This document shows, in pieces, positions 7,973 through 15,756 of a stretch of 64,000 nucleotides of DNA. Under the pieces are notes generated by a model, which was not told the DNA's origin, did not search any database, and saw only the letters and a list, made by a program, of their open reading frames with translations. Source of the DNA: Arthrobacter sp. efr-133-TYG-118 (GTDB taxonomy: Bacteria > Actinomycetota > Actinomycetes > Actinomycetales > Micrococcaceae); the NCBI RefSeq assembly GCF_030209755.1, contig NZ_JARVRH010000007.1, positions 152,533-216,532 on the forward strand, in the 5' to 3' direction. Each line of letters begins with the position of its first letter. The stretch's first letter is position 1. Position numbers and translations under genes: made by a program.

Positions 7973-8953
7973 TCATGAGACTACGTCAATCGGTATTTCC
8001 AAGACTCTGTCGCCCTCGATCCACGTGCTCCGGGTACCGAACTGCCCGCTCAGCCGTTGCATCCGCCCGGCGATTTTCCCCGCGTTCCGGGCCGCCAGTC
8101 GGGTTTGTAGCTTGGCGATGTTCGTCGGATGCAGGCGCAACATGTGAGGTACGTTTCCCTCTGTTTCCAGCATGAAGACGAATGACTGATCGTTGCGTTC
8201 ATCCGGGTCAACGGCGTAATCATCCACAAAGTCCCCGGCGCTGTAGACAATGGGCCGGTTCCTGTAAATCTCGATGCCGCGGAAAATGTGGGCCGAATGC
8301 CCGAACACGACGTCGGCGCCCGCGTCTATCAACGCACGGGCCAAACCGCGATGCGCGGGCGGGACCGTGGATCCCCAGTTGGCGCCCCAGTGCGCCGAAA
8401 CGACCAGCAGCTGGTTGCGGGCTTTCGTCCGACGGACCATGTCCAGCAATTCCTTCACCCGCCGGTCACCGCCGCCCACAGGGACATAGTGGATTCCCGG
8501 AGTTCGGGCGGTTGCCTCCCAGCCCGGTTCATTATCGGTAAAGGCGATAAAGCCGAGCGCACTTGCTCCCACCTGCCGGACCACCGGCCGGCGGGCGGAT
8601 TCGAGGTCCATTCCTGCCCCGACGCGCAGGATCCCCCGGCCATCGAGCGTTGGCAGCATTTCCAATAGCGCATCAACACCGAAGTCGAGCACATGGTTGT
8701 TGGCCAGCGAGACCACGTCGATCGCCGCGGAGTGAAGGCTCTCCACGTTCTTGGCATCCGAGCGGAAGTGATAGGTTTTGCCGGCTGCAGGCGATCCGTG
8801 GTCCGCGAGAACGCATTCGAGGTTGGCGAATCGGATGTCGGCCTGCCGGAGGAGCGGGAGGGTATCGCCCCAGGGATAGTCGGGAGCAGCCACCTTGAGC
8901 TGGTCGTTTACCAGCCGGCCGAGCATGACATCTCCCAGGAGGGCAATCCGCAT
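7973..8953 (-). CDS. CapA family metallophosphatase-like protein
   Basis: A 326-residue protein of the PGA_cap/CapA family, related to calcineurin-like phosphoesterases and to capsule (poly-gamma-glutamate) synthesis proteins. Visible are the metal-site motifs GDVMLGR (about 7-13), NLECVL, SLANNHVLDFG, SAHWGANW and GHSAHIFRGIE, followed by YSAGDFVDDY. No signal peptide or membrane anchor is present, unlike the capsule-linked CapA proteins, so it is likely a stand-alone cytoplasmic member. The ATG at 8953 begins directly at the first beta strand. No capB, capC or other capsule genes are nearby, so the substrate is open. Confidence 0.85.
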   Translation of the reverse strand: MRIALLGDVMLGRLVNDQLKVAAPDYPWGDTLPLLRQADIRFANLECVLADHGSPAAGKTYHFRSDAKNVESLHSAAIDVVSLANNHVLDFGVDALLEMLPTLDGRGILRVGAGMDLESARRPVVRQVGASALGFIAFTDNEPGWEATARTPGIHYVPVGGGDRRVKELLDMVRRTKARNQLLVVSAHWGANWGSTVPPAHRGLARALIDAGADVVFGHSAHIFRGIEIYRNRPIVYSAGDFVDDYAVDPDERNDQSFVFMLETEGNVPHMLRLHPTNIAKLQTRLAARNAGKIAGRMQRLSGQFGTRSTWIEGDRVLEIPIDVVS

Positions 8954-9204
8954 TCTCCACCTCCAACGCGGCGGCAGGTCTTTGTTATCAGGATGGGCCG
9001 TTTCGCCGTGCGGTGCCAGTCACCCGACAGACGCGAGAACCGCCGTCGAACCCCAAGGAGTCCAGCTTCAACGGTTCTTCGCGGAAAGGCCTCGCATGGT
9101 CTGGATTCGTGGGGGATAGTTGGATCAGGAGGCCGCCCGCCGTGTGCTTTTTGCTGCTTTCCAGTCTTGACGCGGAGTGCGGCAGCCTTGATGGGAACGC
9201 CGCG
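8954..9204. other. Intergenic region between CapA and phosphoribosyltransferase genes
   Basis: About 250 bases between divergently oriented genes. It should hold both promoters. I see no convincing sigma-70 box pair or dyad, and no small gene with a good ribosome site. The phosphoribosyltransferase frame stays open through part of it. Confidence 0.3.
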
Positions 9205-10200
9205 GTGGTGGGGATTTTTCAGGATAGGGCTGACGCAGGGCGGCAGTTGGGGCTGCGGCTGATGTATCTGCGTGGCCAGGACACAGTCATCCTCGGGGTG
9301 CCGCGTGGCGGGGTTCCGGTGGCCTTTGAGGTTGCAGCGGCTCTGGACGCACCCCTGGATGTGATCATTGTGCGCAAGCTGGGAGTCCCGTCCGAGCCCG
9401 AACTTGCGATGGGCGCCATCGGGGAGGATGGCACACGTGCGCTCGAACGAAGCGTCCTCGCAGCCACAGGGGTCAAACAGGAAGAATTGCGGGCTGTTGA
9501 GCGTCGGGAGCGGGCTATCCTCGAGGACCGGGTGGGACGGTTTCGCGCTGGCCGGGCCCGCGTTGATCTGAAGGACCGCATCGCCGTCGTCGTCGATGAC
9601 GGAATCGCTACGGGGTCAACCGCGAGGGTGGCATGCCGCATTGCACGGAACTTGGGGGCCGCCAAAGTGATCCTGGCCGTTCCTGTCGCTTCGGCCGACG
9701 TCCTCGCGAGATTGACGGAGCCTGACGAGGTGGTGTGCCTTGCCACGCCGCCGCGGCTGACGGCTGTCGGGCACCACTACCGTGACTTCTCACCGACGGG
9801 CGACGACGAGGTGGCGTGGCTCCTCGCCGCTGCTGCTGAGCGCCTGCAAAATGCCTCTTCAACAGCGGGGTCCCGTGGCCCCGGTGAGGAGGTCCGGATA
9901 CCTTGTGACGGGTTGTGGCTTCGAGGATACCTTCACTTGCCCGGATCGACTGCCGGAGTGGTGGTGTTTGCCCATGGCAGCGGTAGCGGCCGTCACAGCC
10001 CGCGAAATGGATTCGTGGCCGCAACACTTCGGCGGGCAGGCCTGGGGACCTTGCTGCTCGACCTGCTCACCCCGGGGGAGGAGCTCAATCGTGCCAACGT
10101 TTTCGATATCGAACTGCTCGCGCGCAGGCTGATCGCGGCAACTGGGTGGCTTGGCAGAAGGCCGGACACGGCCTCATGCAGCGAGGTCGGTCGAGCCTGA
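9205..10200 (+). pseudogene. Phosphoribosyltransferase-dienelactone hydrolase fusion, truncated in the hydrolase domain
   Basis: The N-terminal about 215 residues form a PRTase domain: FQDRADAGRQLG, VILGVPRGGVPVAFEVA and the PRPP loop VVVDDGIATGSTAR. It is followed by the beginning of an alpha/beta hydrolase (GVVVFAHGSGSGRHSPRN, then LLLDLLTPGEELNRANVFDIELLARRL). This fusion is well known in actinobacteria and normally continues into the nucleophile motif GxSTG and a further ~110 residues. Here the hydrolase stops after RRPDTAS plus eight unrelated residues, so nucleophile, acid and His are missing. The break coincides with the end of the opposing truncated SDR gene. Start is uncertain: GTG 9205 or 9208 fits the domain boundary. 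The PRTase half could still be active. Confidence 0.8.
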
Positions 10201-10557
10201 CATGTGCATCGAACTGCTGAGGACGATCGACCGTCCCGGCGGCGTCATCAGCACGGTGAGCAAGTACGGGCAGACGATATTGACGGCGAACACCTCGGGG
10301 CCGTTGAGGACTCCGGCATTATGGATGACGGCATCGAAGCGCCCGATACGGTTCGTTTGCCGGGCGAGACCAACGATCTCATCCAGATCTGCCAGGTCAG
10401 CGTAGACGACGTCGCTCATGCGACTGAGAAGACTTTTGTCGGTGACGCGGCTGGGGCGGCGGGCGTGCAGAACGACGTCGTGCCCGGCGTCTGCGAGGGC
10501 GGTCGCCGTCGCGAGCCCTAGACCGCCGGAAGCGCCGGTGACGAGGACAAGTGACAT
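10174..10557 (-). pseudogene. Short-chain dehydrogenase, C-terminal half missing
   Basis: A 127-residue remnant of a classical SDR. The N-terminal cofactor motif TGASGGLG (about 7-14), DVVLHARR, the NAG motif (VIHNAGVL) and the active-site Ser strand IVLSSSMHMSG are intact, but the frame ends at SGSTDLAA, before the YxxxK catalytic pair and the entire C-terminal half. Full-length relatives are about 240-250 residues. The stop falls within a few bases of the point where the convergent PRTase-hydrolase gene is also interrupted. It cannot be catalytic without Tyr and Lys. ATG 10557 is well placed at the first beta strand. Confidence 0.8.
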
Positions 10558-10777
10558 TTGGCGGCCACCTTCCTGTCTCTGGGAATCCGTTTCACCGTAG
10601 CCGATCCGCAGCGCCGGAGGAAGGGATACTTCGGACCCAAGGGGGCGGGGTCTGAACCAGAGGCCAGCCCGCGGTCCCTTGAACCTCCGATCGCTCCGGG
10701 GTTAGCATTGCCGGCGGAGAGGCCCGTCCCCGGGGCAGACGGACACACCGACGTCGATCAAATTCGAAGAGACGGTC

Positions 10778-11413
10778 ATGGGCGAGACAGCGGCGGAAGC
10801 GTCATCAGCGGAGCTGATGGTCGACCTGATCATATCCTTGGACGGGTATGCTTCCGCGGTGGGATGGCCCGGCTGGTGGGGCCTGGAGGGGCCGGAATAC
10901 CTGGCCTGGCTTCAGCAGGAGGGGGAGAAGGGCTACAGCTTCCTCCTCGGCGCGAACACCTACCGGCTGATGTCCAGGATGTCAGAGGAGGCCGCGGCCG
11001 AAGGCTCGGGATTCTCCGAGGATGAGGGGGCCACCCTGACCGGCCTTGCTGCGGTGCCGAAGATCGTCTTCTCCTCGACACTGCAGGCTCCCCTGAAGTG
11101 GCCGAACTCGGAGCTGGTCACCAGGGACGCGGTCCAGGCCGTGGCGGAGATGAAACGGACCGGGACCGGGCCCTTGAGCACGCTCGGGAGCCTGAGCCTG
11201 TGCCGGTCGTTGCTGACCGCTGGACTCGTGGACAGGTTCCGGGTGGTCGTTTTCCCGGTGATCACGGGCAGCACCGGGCGGGAGCGGATTTACGATGGCT
11301 ATCCGGACGTCTCGCTCGAGATGGTCGGGAGCAGGACCTTCGACGGTCGGCTCCAGCTGCTTGAGTACGTCCCCACAGTGCTCAGCAGTCCGCCAAGCAA
11401 CGGTCCGGGATGA
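10778..11413 (+). CDS. RibD C-terminal/dihydrofolate reductase family protein
   Basis: A 211-residue DHFR-fold reductase-like protein. After a short tail it shows LMVDLIISLDGYAS, a Trp-rich GWPGWWGLEGPEYLAW segment, LLGANTYRLMSRM, and GPLSTLGSLSLCRSLL in place of the usual GSGxL cofactor motif, then FPVITGSTGRERIY. The sequence is distant from the member at 6643-7269. ATG 10778 lacks a strong ribosome site, though a weak AGAG precedes it. It lies 22 nt upstream of the following NAD(P)-binding protein and is probably co-transcribed with it. Its reaction is not known. Confidence 0.82.
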   Translation: MGETAAEASSAELMVDLIISLDGYASAVGWPGWWGLEGPEYLAWLQQEGEKGYSFLLGANTYRLMSRMSEEAAAEGSGFSEDEGATLTGLAAVPKIVFSSTLQAPLKWPNSELVTRDAVQAVAEMKRTGTGPLSTLGSLSLCRSLLTAGLVDRFRVVVFPVITGSTGRERIYDGYPDVSLEMVGSRTFDGRLQLLEYVPTVLSSPPSNGPG

Positions 11414-11435
11414 GCCAATCGGAAGGGAAATGGCC

Positions 11436-12236
11436 ATGAACTCGACGATTTTGGTGACGGGCGGAACCGGCACGCTCGGGCGGCTCGTGGCCTCCCGCTT
11501 GCGGGACGGGGGCCACGCCGTACGTGTGGCGGGTCGTCATGCCCCTCCAGCCGAGCTAGGCATCGAATTCGCGCAGTGTGACCTGGACACTGGCGACGGA
11601 GTCGAAGCCGCGCTGAGCGGTGCCAGGACAGTGGTGCATTGCGCCGGCGCGCAGAAGGGCGACGGCGACAAGGCCCGCCGCCTCGTCGCGGCGGCTTCCC
11701 GCGCGGGAGTGACGCACCTTGTGTTCATCTCAGTCGTGGGGGCGGACACGATCCCGGTCACGGGCGGCTTCGACCGTGTGGCTTTCGGCTACTTCGCGTC
11801 CAAGCGGGACGCGGAGCAGGTCGTGGCCGGGTCGGGGATCCCGTTCAGCACCCTCCGCGCCACCCAGTTCTTCGAGTTGACGCTGCTCACCTTGCGGGCC
11901 ATGGCCAAGCTTCCGGTCGTTCCAGTACCGAAAGGCTTCCGGTTCCAGCCGGTGGACGCTGGCGAGGTCGCGGACCGGCTCGTCGAGCTCGCTCTCGGTC
12001 AGCCCGCCGGCCTCGTGCCCGATCTCGCCGGCCCGGCCTGCTATCCGATGGGTGACCTTATCCGCTCCTATCTCGCCGCAGCCGGCCAGCGACGACTTCT
12101 CGTCCCCGTTCACATGCCGGGGAAGGCCGCCACGGCAATCCGGGAAGGCGCCAACCTGTCCGAGGACAGGGCCGTCGGGCGCAGGACCTGGGAGGAGTTC
12201 CTCACCGAGCAGGTGCCCGGTGACGTCCGGAGGTGA
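11436..12236 (+). CDS. NAD(P)H-binding atypical SDR (NmrA-like)
   Basis: A 266-residue NAD(P)-binding protein of the NmrA/atypical SDR type. GGTGTLG near the N-terminus is the dinucleotide motif; VVHCAGA and LVFISVVGAD follow, and the FxxxKRDAEQVV segment replaces the classical YxxxK. These proteins often act as quinone or sugar reductases or redox sensors. The ATG at 11436 is chosen over the one at 11430 because the GGAAGGGA site then lies at a normal distance. It follows the RibD-type reductase by 22 nt, suggesting an operon. No partner enzyme identifies the substrate. Confidence 0.82.
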   Translation: MNSTILVTGGTGTLGRLVASRLRDGGHAVRVAGRHAPPAELGIEFAQCDLDTGDGVEAALSGARTVVHCAGAQKGDGDKARRLVAAASRAGVTHLVFISVVGADTIPVTGGFDRVAFGYFASKRDAEQVVAGSGIPFSTLRATQFFELTLLTLRAMAKLPVVPVPKGFRFQPVDAGEVADRLVELALGQPAGLVPDLAGPACYPMGDLIRSYLAAAGQRRLLVPVHMPGKAATAIREGANLSEDRAVGRRTWEEFLTEQVPGDVRR

Positions 12237-12252
12237 CGCCGCCGGTTCCGGC

Positions 12253-12816
12253 TCAACTTCCCAAGTCGTCAACGACCGGCGGGTGCGGAGCGGCGTGCCT
12301 GGCCCGCGCCGCCGGCTCAACGGAGTCCACAGCATAGGGTTTGGTAGCTGAGCGCTGCAGCGGAAGACGCAAGCGCACCTGATAAGCGCCGTTCCGGAAC
12401 TTGGCGCGGGGATCCATCTGGATGACCAGGAGTGGCTCTTGGCGGGATGCATCCACCCGCAGTAGCATTCCGTGCCGACGACCATCGACGAGCAGCGGGG
12501 TCGCTGGCTCGACCGCGGTCTGTTTGAGTAGTTCCTGATATTTGGGCCCCGCCGCCAAGAACAGGACACCATGGGAGAACCCGACGACTCGCAGCGGGAC
12601 TACCGTGTCAGGCTGCCGGGTGGGCCCGGGGTGTCTTTCGTGTTCCCTCGTTTTGGATTCCGTGCCTGATCTCAAGGATCGGTCACATTCCCGGCACTTG
12701 GTCCGGGTCCCGACGTCGGCCAAAAGGGTCACAAGCAGCCCTCTGGGCGCGCTGCTCCATCTGTCGGCAACAATGCGGCACCACGCGGGATGGTACTCCT
12801 TTCCGTTCTTCATCAC
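12253..12816 (-). CDS. Hypothetical protein, possibly missing its 5' end
   Basis: A 187-residue protein of unknown function. Near the N-terminus it has KNGKEYHPAWCRIVADRW, then LLADVGTRTKCRECDRSL, which looks like a small Cys/His knuckle (HPAWC plus CREC). The C-terminal half has beta-rich segments such as GMLLRVDASRQEPLLVI. The first start codon is GTG 12816 directly followed by ATG 12813. The same frame stays open for another 96 codons upstream (to 13104) with protein-like content but no start codon, so the original N-terminus may have been lost or the gene may be decaying. It is convergent with the NmrA-like gene. Confidence 0.6.
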   Translation of the reverse strand: MMKNGKEYHPAWCRIVADRWSSAPRGLLVTLLADVGTRTKCRECDRSLRSGTESKTREHERHPGPTRQPDTVVPLRVVGFSHGVLFLAAGPKYQELLKQTAVEPATPLLVDGRRHGMLLRVDASRQEPLLVIQMDPRAKFRNGAYQVRLRLPLQRSATKPYAVDSVEPAARARHAAPHPPVVDDLGS

Positions 12817-13092
12817 GTAGACCTGATCTTCGCCGAGGAGGGGCTTACCCTCCCGTCGAGCGGCCGGCTCGACAGGTCTGAGGACGCCGAGGCTTTTGGC
12901 ATCAGCGCGGCCTGCGTCGCTGCCCTTGAGGTATGTGCGGATCCATGGAGTTAGTGGTCGTTTTGGGCTAGGAATTGTGGGGCCTTCCTGTGCGGAGGGA
13001 GTGTTCGTTCCCTCTTTCCCCCTACCTAGCTTGATGGCTTTTCGCGCAAGTCGCCAGTCCGACCGCCGAACTCCATCACCGGATTCTCCCCC
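12817..13092. other. Non-coding stretch upstream of the thioredoxin gene
   Basis: About 275 bases with no gene that has a start codon and ribosome site. Its minus strand is an open frame continuous with the hypothetical gene at 12253-12816 but has no start codon. I see no terminator or RNA gene in it. The final part leads into the MerR-type promoter region of the thioredoxin gene. Confidence 0.4.
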
Positions 13093-13123
13093 TTGACTTT
13101 TCCCTTAGGGGAGGGTGCAAAAG
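13093..13123 (+). promoter_or_regulatory. Candidate MerR-type promoter/operator of the thioredoxin gene
   Basis: A -35-like TTGACT (13093-13098) is followed by the dyad TCCC-TTAG-GGGA (13101-13112) and a long spacer of about 19 bases before a poor -10 region. A -35 box plus a dyad inside an over-long spacer is the layout of MerR-family promoters. A metal-type MerR gene lies just downstream. Regulation is inferred from layout only. Confidence 0.5.
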
Positions 13124-13150
13124 TGGAGTGCATTCGAGAAGAGGAAAAGC

Positions 13151-13477
13151 ATGGCAAGAACCAAAGAGGTCACCGACGCGTCCTTCGACGCCGAAGTGCT
13201 GACGTCAGCCAAACCCGTCGTCGTGGAATTCTGGGCGGATTGGTCTGGACCTTGCGCCAGGCTTACCCCGGTCCTGGAACAGCTCGCGGTCGAATACGCC
13301 GACAAAATCGATGTCGTAAAAGTCAATGTCGATGAGAATCCCGAAACCGCACGTGCCTTCCGGATTAGCTCAGTCCCGTCGGTGTTCTTGTTCAAGGACG
13401 GCGAACGAAGAATCTCCGTGATCGGCGTCGGGGCGAAGCAGTACTTCGAAATGGAATTCGCTGATTACTTGCGCTAG
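13151..13477 (+). CDS. Thioredoxin-fold protein with SGPC active site
   Basis: A 108-residue thioredoxin. The fold is complete: VVVEFWADWSGPC (active site 31-35), VVKVNVDENPE, the cis-Pro region ISSVPSVFLFKDGE and a C-terminal helix. The first active-site Cys, the nucleophile in WCGPC, is Ser32; only Cys35 remains. Classical disulfide reduction is therefore not possible, so a monothiol, chaperone-like or metal-related role is more likely. ATG 13151 is preceded by GAGGAAAA; an earlier in-frame GTG at 13115 would add 12 residues but lies inside the promoter dyad region. It is followed after 63 bases by the MerR gene, and its upstream region resembles a MerR target. Confidence 0.9.
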   Translation: MARTKEVTDASFDAEVLTSAKPVVVEFWADWSGPCARLTPVLEQLAVEYADKIDVVKVNVDENPETARAFRISSVPSVFLFKDGERRISVIGVGAKQYFEMEFADYLR

Positions 13478-13491
13478 CACTGCTTCACCCG

Positions 13492-13523
13492 TTGAGCGCC
13501 TTCCCCTACAGTGGGAGGTCAAT
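13492..13523 (+). promoter_or_regulatory. Candidate MerR-type dyad in front of the merR-like gene
   Basis: TTGAGC (13492-13497) is followed by an imperfect inverted repeat, CCTTCCC and GGGAGG separated by seven bases, and then GTCAAT. The layout mirrors the element upstream of the thioredoxin gene, suggesting autoregulation. The -10 match is weak and the call is tentative. Confidence 0.4.
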
Positions 13524-13540
13524 GGGGGAAAACGAGGTGC

Positions 13541-13933
13541 ATGGTGCGAATCGGTGAAGCCGCCCAAGCGGCGGGTATGACGAGCAAGGCCTTGAGGTTC
13601 TATGAAGAGCACGGGCTGCTGCCAGCCGCGAAGCGCACCGCGAACGGATATCGCGATTACACAGGCGAAACCGTTAACCGGCTCGACTTCATTCGCCGCG
13701 GGCGAGCCGCGGGACTGGCGCTCGCGCAGATCCGCGAAATCCTGCTTCTGCGTGACGCGGGCCGCGCCCCCTGCACCCATGTGCGCGACCTTCTGGCCGG
13801 TCAGTTGGCCGGCCTCGACGCGCAGATCGCCGAACTCGTCGCGCTCCGCGCCACCGTCGCCGACTACCACGCGGTCGCGGCTGCCGCGGACCCGGAGGCG
13901 TGCGACGCCGAGCGGATCTGCAGCTACCTCTGA
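13541..13933 (+). CDS. MerR family regulator, heavy-metal-responsive type
   Basis: A 130-residue MerR regulator. The winged helix-turn-helix begins RIGEAAQAAGMTSKALRFYEEHGLL and continues with NGYRDYT and a RRGRAAGLALAQIREIL hinge, then the dimerisation helix. Three Cys, C78 (PCTH), C121 and C127 (ACDAERICSYL), have the spacing seen in Hg/Zn/Cd/Cu sensors of this family, so a soft metal ligand is likely. ATG 13541 or GTG 13544 are both possible; the latter has the better distance to GAGG. It follows the thioredoxin gene on the same strand. No metal pump or reductase is encoded nearby, so the thioredoxin is the apparent target. Confidence 0.88.
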   Translation: MVRIGEAAQAAGMTSKALRFYEEHGLLPAAKRTANGYRDYTGETVNRLDFIRRGRAAGLALAQIREILLLRDAGRAPCTHVRDLLAGQLAGLDAQIAELVALRATVADYHAVAAAADPEACDAERICSYL

Positions 13934-13996
13934 CGCACCTATCATTGTCCCAGGGGCGCGGATCGATCCCGTTCATCCAGCTCCCTGAATCGACAC

Positions 13997-14392
13997 ATGT
14001 TGGTGAGTGAAGTGAAGCAGTTCGTCTTGGTCCTGCTGGCCGCGGTCCTGTCTTTATGCGCGTGTGCCGGTCCTGGCGGTCCGGACACCGGGCGCACCGG
14101 GGTTGTCACCGGCTTCGTCCTGACCGCCCCGGTGTGTCCCGTTGAACGTGTCGGTCAGGAGTGTCCGCCGCGACCCGTCTCAGGGGCCGCGGTTGTCGCC
14201 TTGGACGGTGAAGTTGTCCGGGGCTCAACACTGACCGATGGAACCGGGGCCTTCCGTCTCACGTTGCCTGACGGTCGCTACGTGATCAAAGCAAGCAATG
14301 TTGGAGGTTACGTCTCGACGGCGACCGAACCGGTGGTCATCTCGAAGACCCCGGTTCACATCACGCTGGTTGTTGACAGCGGGATTCGATGA
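13997..14392 (+). CDS. Secreted lipoprotein with carboxypeptidase-regulatory-like fold
   Basis: A 131-residue predicted lipoprotein. A hydrophobic signal (FVLVLLAAVLSL) ends in the lipobox LCAC with Cys23 as the likely lipidated residue. The mature part shows GVVTGFVLTAPVCPVE, SGAAVVAL, STLTDGTGAFRLTLPDGRYVI and VHITLVVD, typical of a single transthyretin-like/carboxypeptidase regulatory beta domain. Two Cys (CPVERVGQEC) may form a disulfide. It is probably anchored on the outer face of the membrane. The ATG at 13997 gives a normal signal peptide. It is convergent with arfB and has no clear operon partner. Confidence 0.8.
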   Translation: MLVSEVKQFVLVLLAAVLSLCACAGPGGPDTGRTGVVTGFVLTAPVCPVERVGQECPPRPVSGAAVVALDGEVVRGSTLTDGTGAFRLTLPDGRYVIKASNVGGYVSTATEPVVISKTPVHITLVVDSGIR

Positions 14393-14397
14393 GCAAG

Positions 14398-14820
14398 CTA
14401 CTCTGCCGACGGTCGTTTCCGTTGTTGTTTCGTTGCCGCCCGGTGTTCCTTTGCGACCCGGTGCCGACGCTTCGAGCTCCGGGTGGGTTTGCTCGCCCGA
14501 CGGACAGCAGCTTCTGGGGCAAGACCCTCCGCCACGAGGCGGGCGAGCTTGGCGAGGGCGATCTCCCGGTTGCGCAACTGGGAGCGCTGCTCGGAGGCGG
14601 TCACGGTGACTACCCCGGCGATGAGACGTGGTCCGAGACGCGTGGACAGCATGAGCCGTTGTTCATCGGAAAGCGCTGCGGAGTCGGCCACATTCCATGA
14701 GAGTTCGACGCGGCTGTCCGAGGTGTTGACATGTTGACCGCCTGGCCCCGACGAGCGGGAGAACCGCCAGCCGAGTTCCGACGTCGGAATCGTGAGGGCA
14801 GGCGACACTTCGAGATCCAT
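14398..14820 (-). CDS. arfB: Peptidyl-tRNA hydrolase ArfB (ribosome rescue)
   Basis: A 140-residue member of the ICT1/ArfB family, which hydrolyses peptidyl-tRNA on ribosomes stalled without a stop codon. The catalytic GGQ is in RSSGPGGQHVN (about 23-33), preceded by ELGWRFSR. The C-terminus is rich in basic residues (KRRHRVAKEHRAATKQQRKR), which in ArfB enters the empty mRNA channel. Length and order match the family. It lies next to a HhH-GPD repair gene on the same strand, with a gap of 51 bases, so co-transcription is possible but not required. Confidence 0.93.
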   Translation of the reverse strand: MDLEVSPALTIPTSELGWRFSRSSGPGGQHVNTSDSRVELSWNVADSAALSDEQRLMLSTRLGPRLIAGVVTVTASEQRSQLRNREIALAKLARLVAEGLAPEAAVRRASKPTRSSKRRHRVAKEHRAATKQQRKRPSAE

Positions 14821-14871
14821 GCTGCAAGCGTTTCACGATATGTGCAGGAACAAAGCCCCGCACCGGGCGTC

Positions 14872-15456
14872 TCAGCTCGCGGAAGCCTCCGCAGCTTTGA
14901 TGGCGGCCTTGGCAGCCTGCTTGTTGGCGCGAACTTTTCTCAGCGACTCCGGATCCACGATGTCGGCGACAGAAAGAAAAGCGCTCTCCTGGCCGTAGGC
15001 GCCGGCAGACTCGCGCCAACCTTGTGCCTGGAGTCCGCGCTGCTTCCCGAGCAGCGCCAGGAAGATTTTCGCCTTTTGCTCTCCGAAGCCCGGCAATTCC
15101 TTCAACCTGCGGAGCACCTCCTGGCCATCTGGGTTGTCCTGGGTCCAGATGGCCGTTGCGTCTCCATTCCAATCGTGCTGAACGGTCGCGGCGAGATCCT
15201 GGACGCGGCCGGCCATCGAACCGGGGAAACGGTGGACGGACGGACGCTCCTTGAAGACCTCAACGAAGCCTGCAGGGTCATATTCGGCGATTGCGGCAGG
15301 GGACATGGATCCGATCCGCGTCCGGATCTTTTCGGGTCCGGCAAACGCAGACTCCATGGTCACCTGTTGGTCTAGCAGCATGCCGATGAGAAGTGCGAAC
15401 GCGTCATCGCTGAGGAGTTGGTCGGCGGCGGGGTCGCCCGTAATGTGCAGTTCCAT
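14872..15456 (-). CDS. HhH-GPD-type base excision repair protein
   Basis: A 194-residue HhH-GPD family protein. DAFALLIGMLLDQQVTMESAFAGP forms the first helices, LKELPGFGEQKAKIFLALLG (about 117-136) the helix-hairpin-helix that binds DNA. The catalytic Asp of full glycosylases in this superfamily is normally in the loop after the hairpin and is not obvious here; this short family is annotated as a base excision repair protein without proven substrate. The C-terminus is Lys/Ala-rich (RANKQAAKAAIKAAEA). ATG 15456 is at the start of the conserved MELHITGD segment. Confidence 0.85.
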   Translation of the reverse strand: MELHITGDPAADQLLSDDAFALLIGMLLDQQVTMESAFAGPEKIRTRIGSMSPAAIAEYDPAGFVEVFKERPSVHRFPGSMAGRVQDLAATVQHDWNGDATAIWTQDNPDGQEVLRRLKELPGFGEQKAKIFLALLGKQRGLQAQGWRESAGAYGQESAFLSVADIVDPESLRKVRANKQAAKAAIKAAEASAS

Positions 15457-15540
15457 GCGCCCATCCTCCCACTTGCTTTGATTCGCGTCATGCCAGCCAA
15501 ATCAGCAGCCCGGTTTGGTCTCCGTCTGTGAGCTCGCCGG

Positions 15541-15756
15541 CTATTCGCGCCGTTCGAGTGTCTGTCCATAGGGCACGTCGCGGCTGATGGCGACGGTGTA
15601 CCTGGTGTATTCGTGCTGGGTAACGAGGATGCCGTGACGGCGCTCCTTGACGGCGTGTTCGCGGGCGATTTCGACGGCGGTGTTCAGCTCGTTTTCGATG
15701 GTGTCAGAGTCGTGGGCGGTGATTTCCAGGACGACGTCCGAATGGCGTTTGATCAT
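15541..15756 (-). CDS. Small hypothetical protein
   Basis: A 71-residue acidic/basic mixed protein (MIKRHSDVVLEITAHDSD... ending QTLERRE). It has alternating beta-like and helical segments, with ILVTQHEYTRYTVAIS as the most structured part, and no Cys, signal or membrane helix. ATG 15756 has a weak GAAAGAG site. It stands alone on the minus strand after the repair gene. I do not recognise it; codon composition supports it being real. Confidence 0.6.
   Translation of the reverse strand: MIKRHSDVVLEITAHDSDTIENELNTAVEIAREHAVKERRHGILVTQHEYTRYTVAISRDVPYGQTLERRE

Noticed and set aside
9013..9204. N-terminal extension of the phosphoribosyltransferase frame
   Set aside because: The extension is Ser/Arg/Pro-rich with no domain content; the family begins at about the GTG codons 9205/9208.
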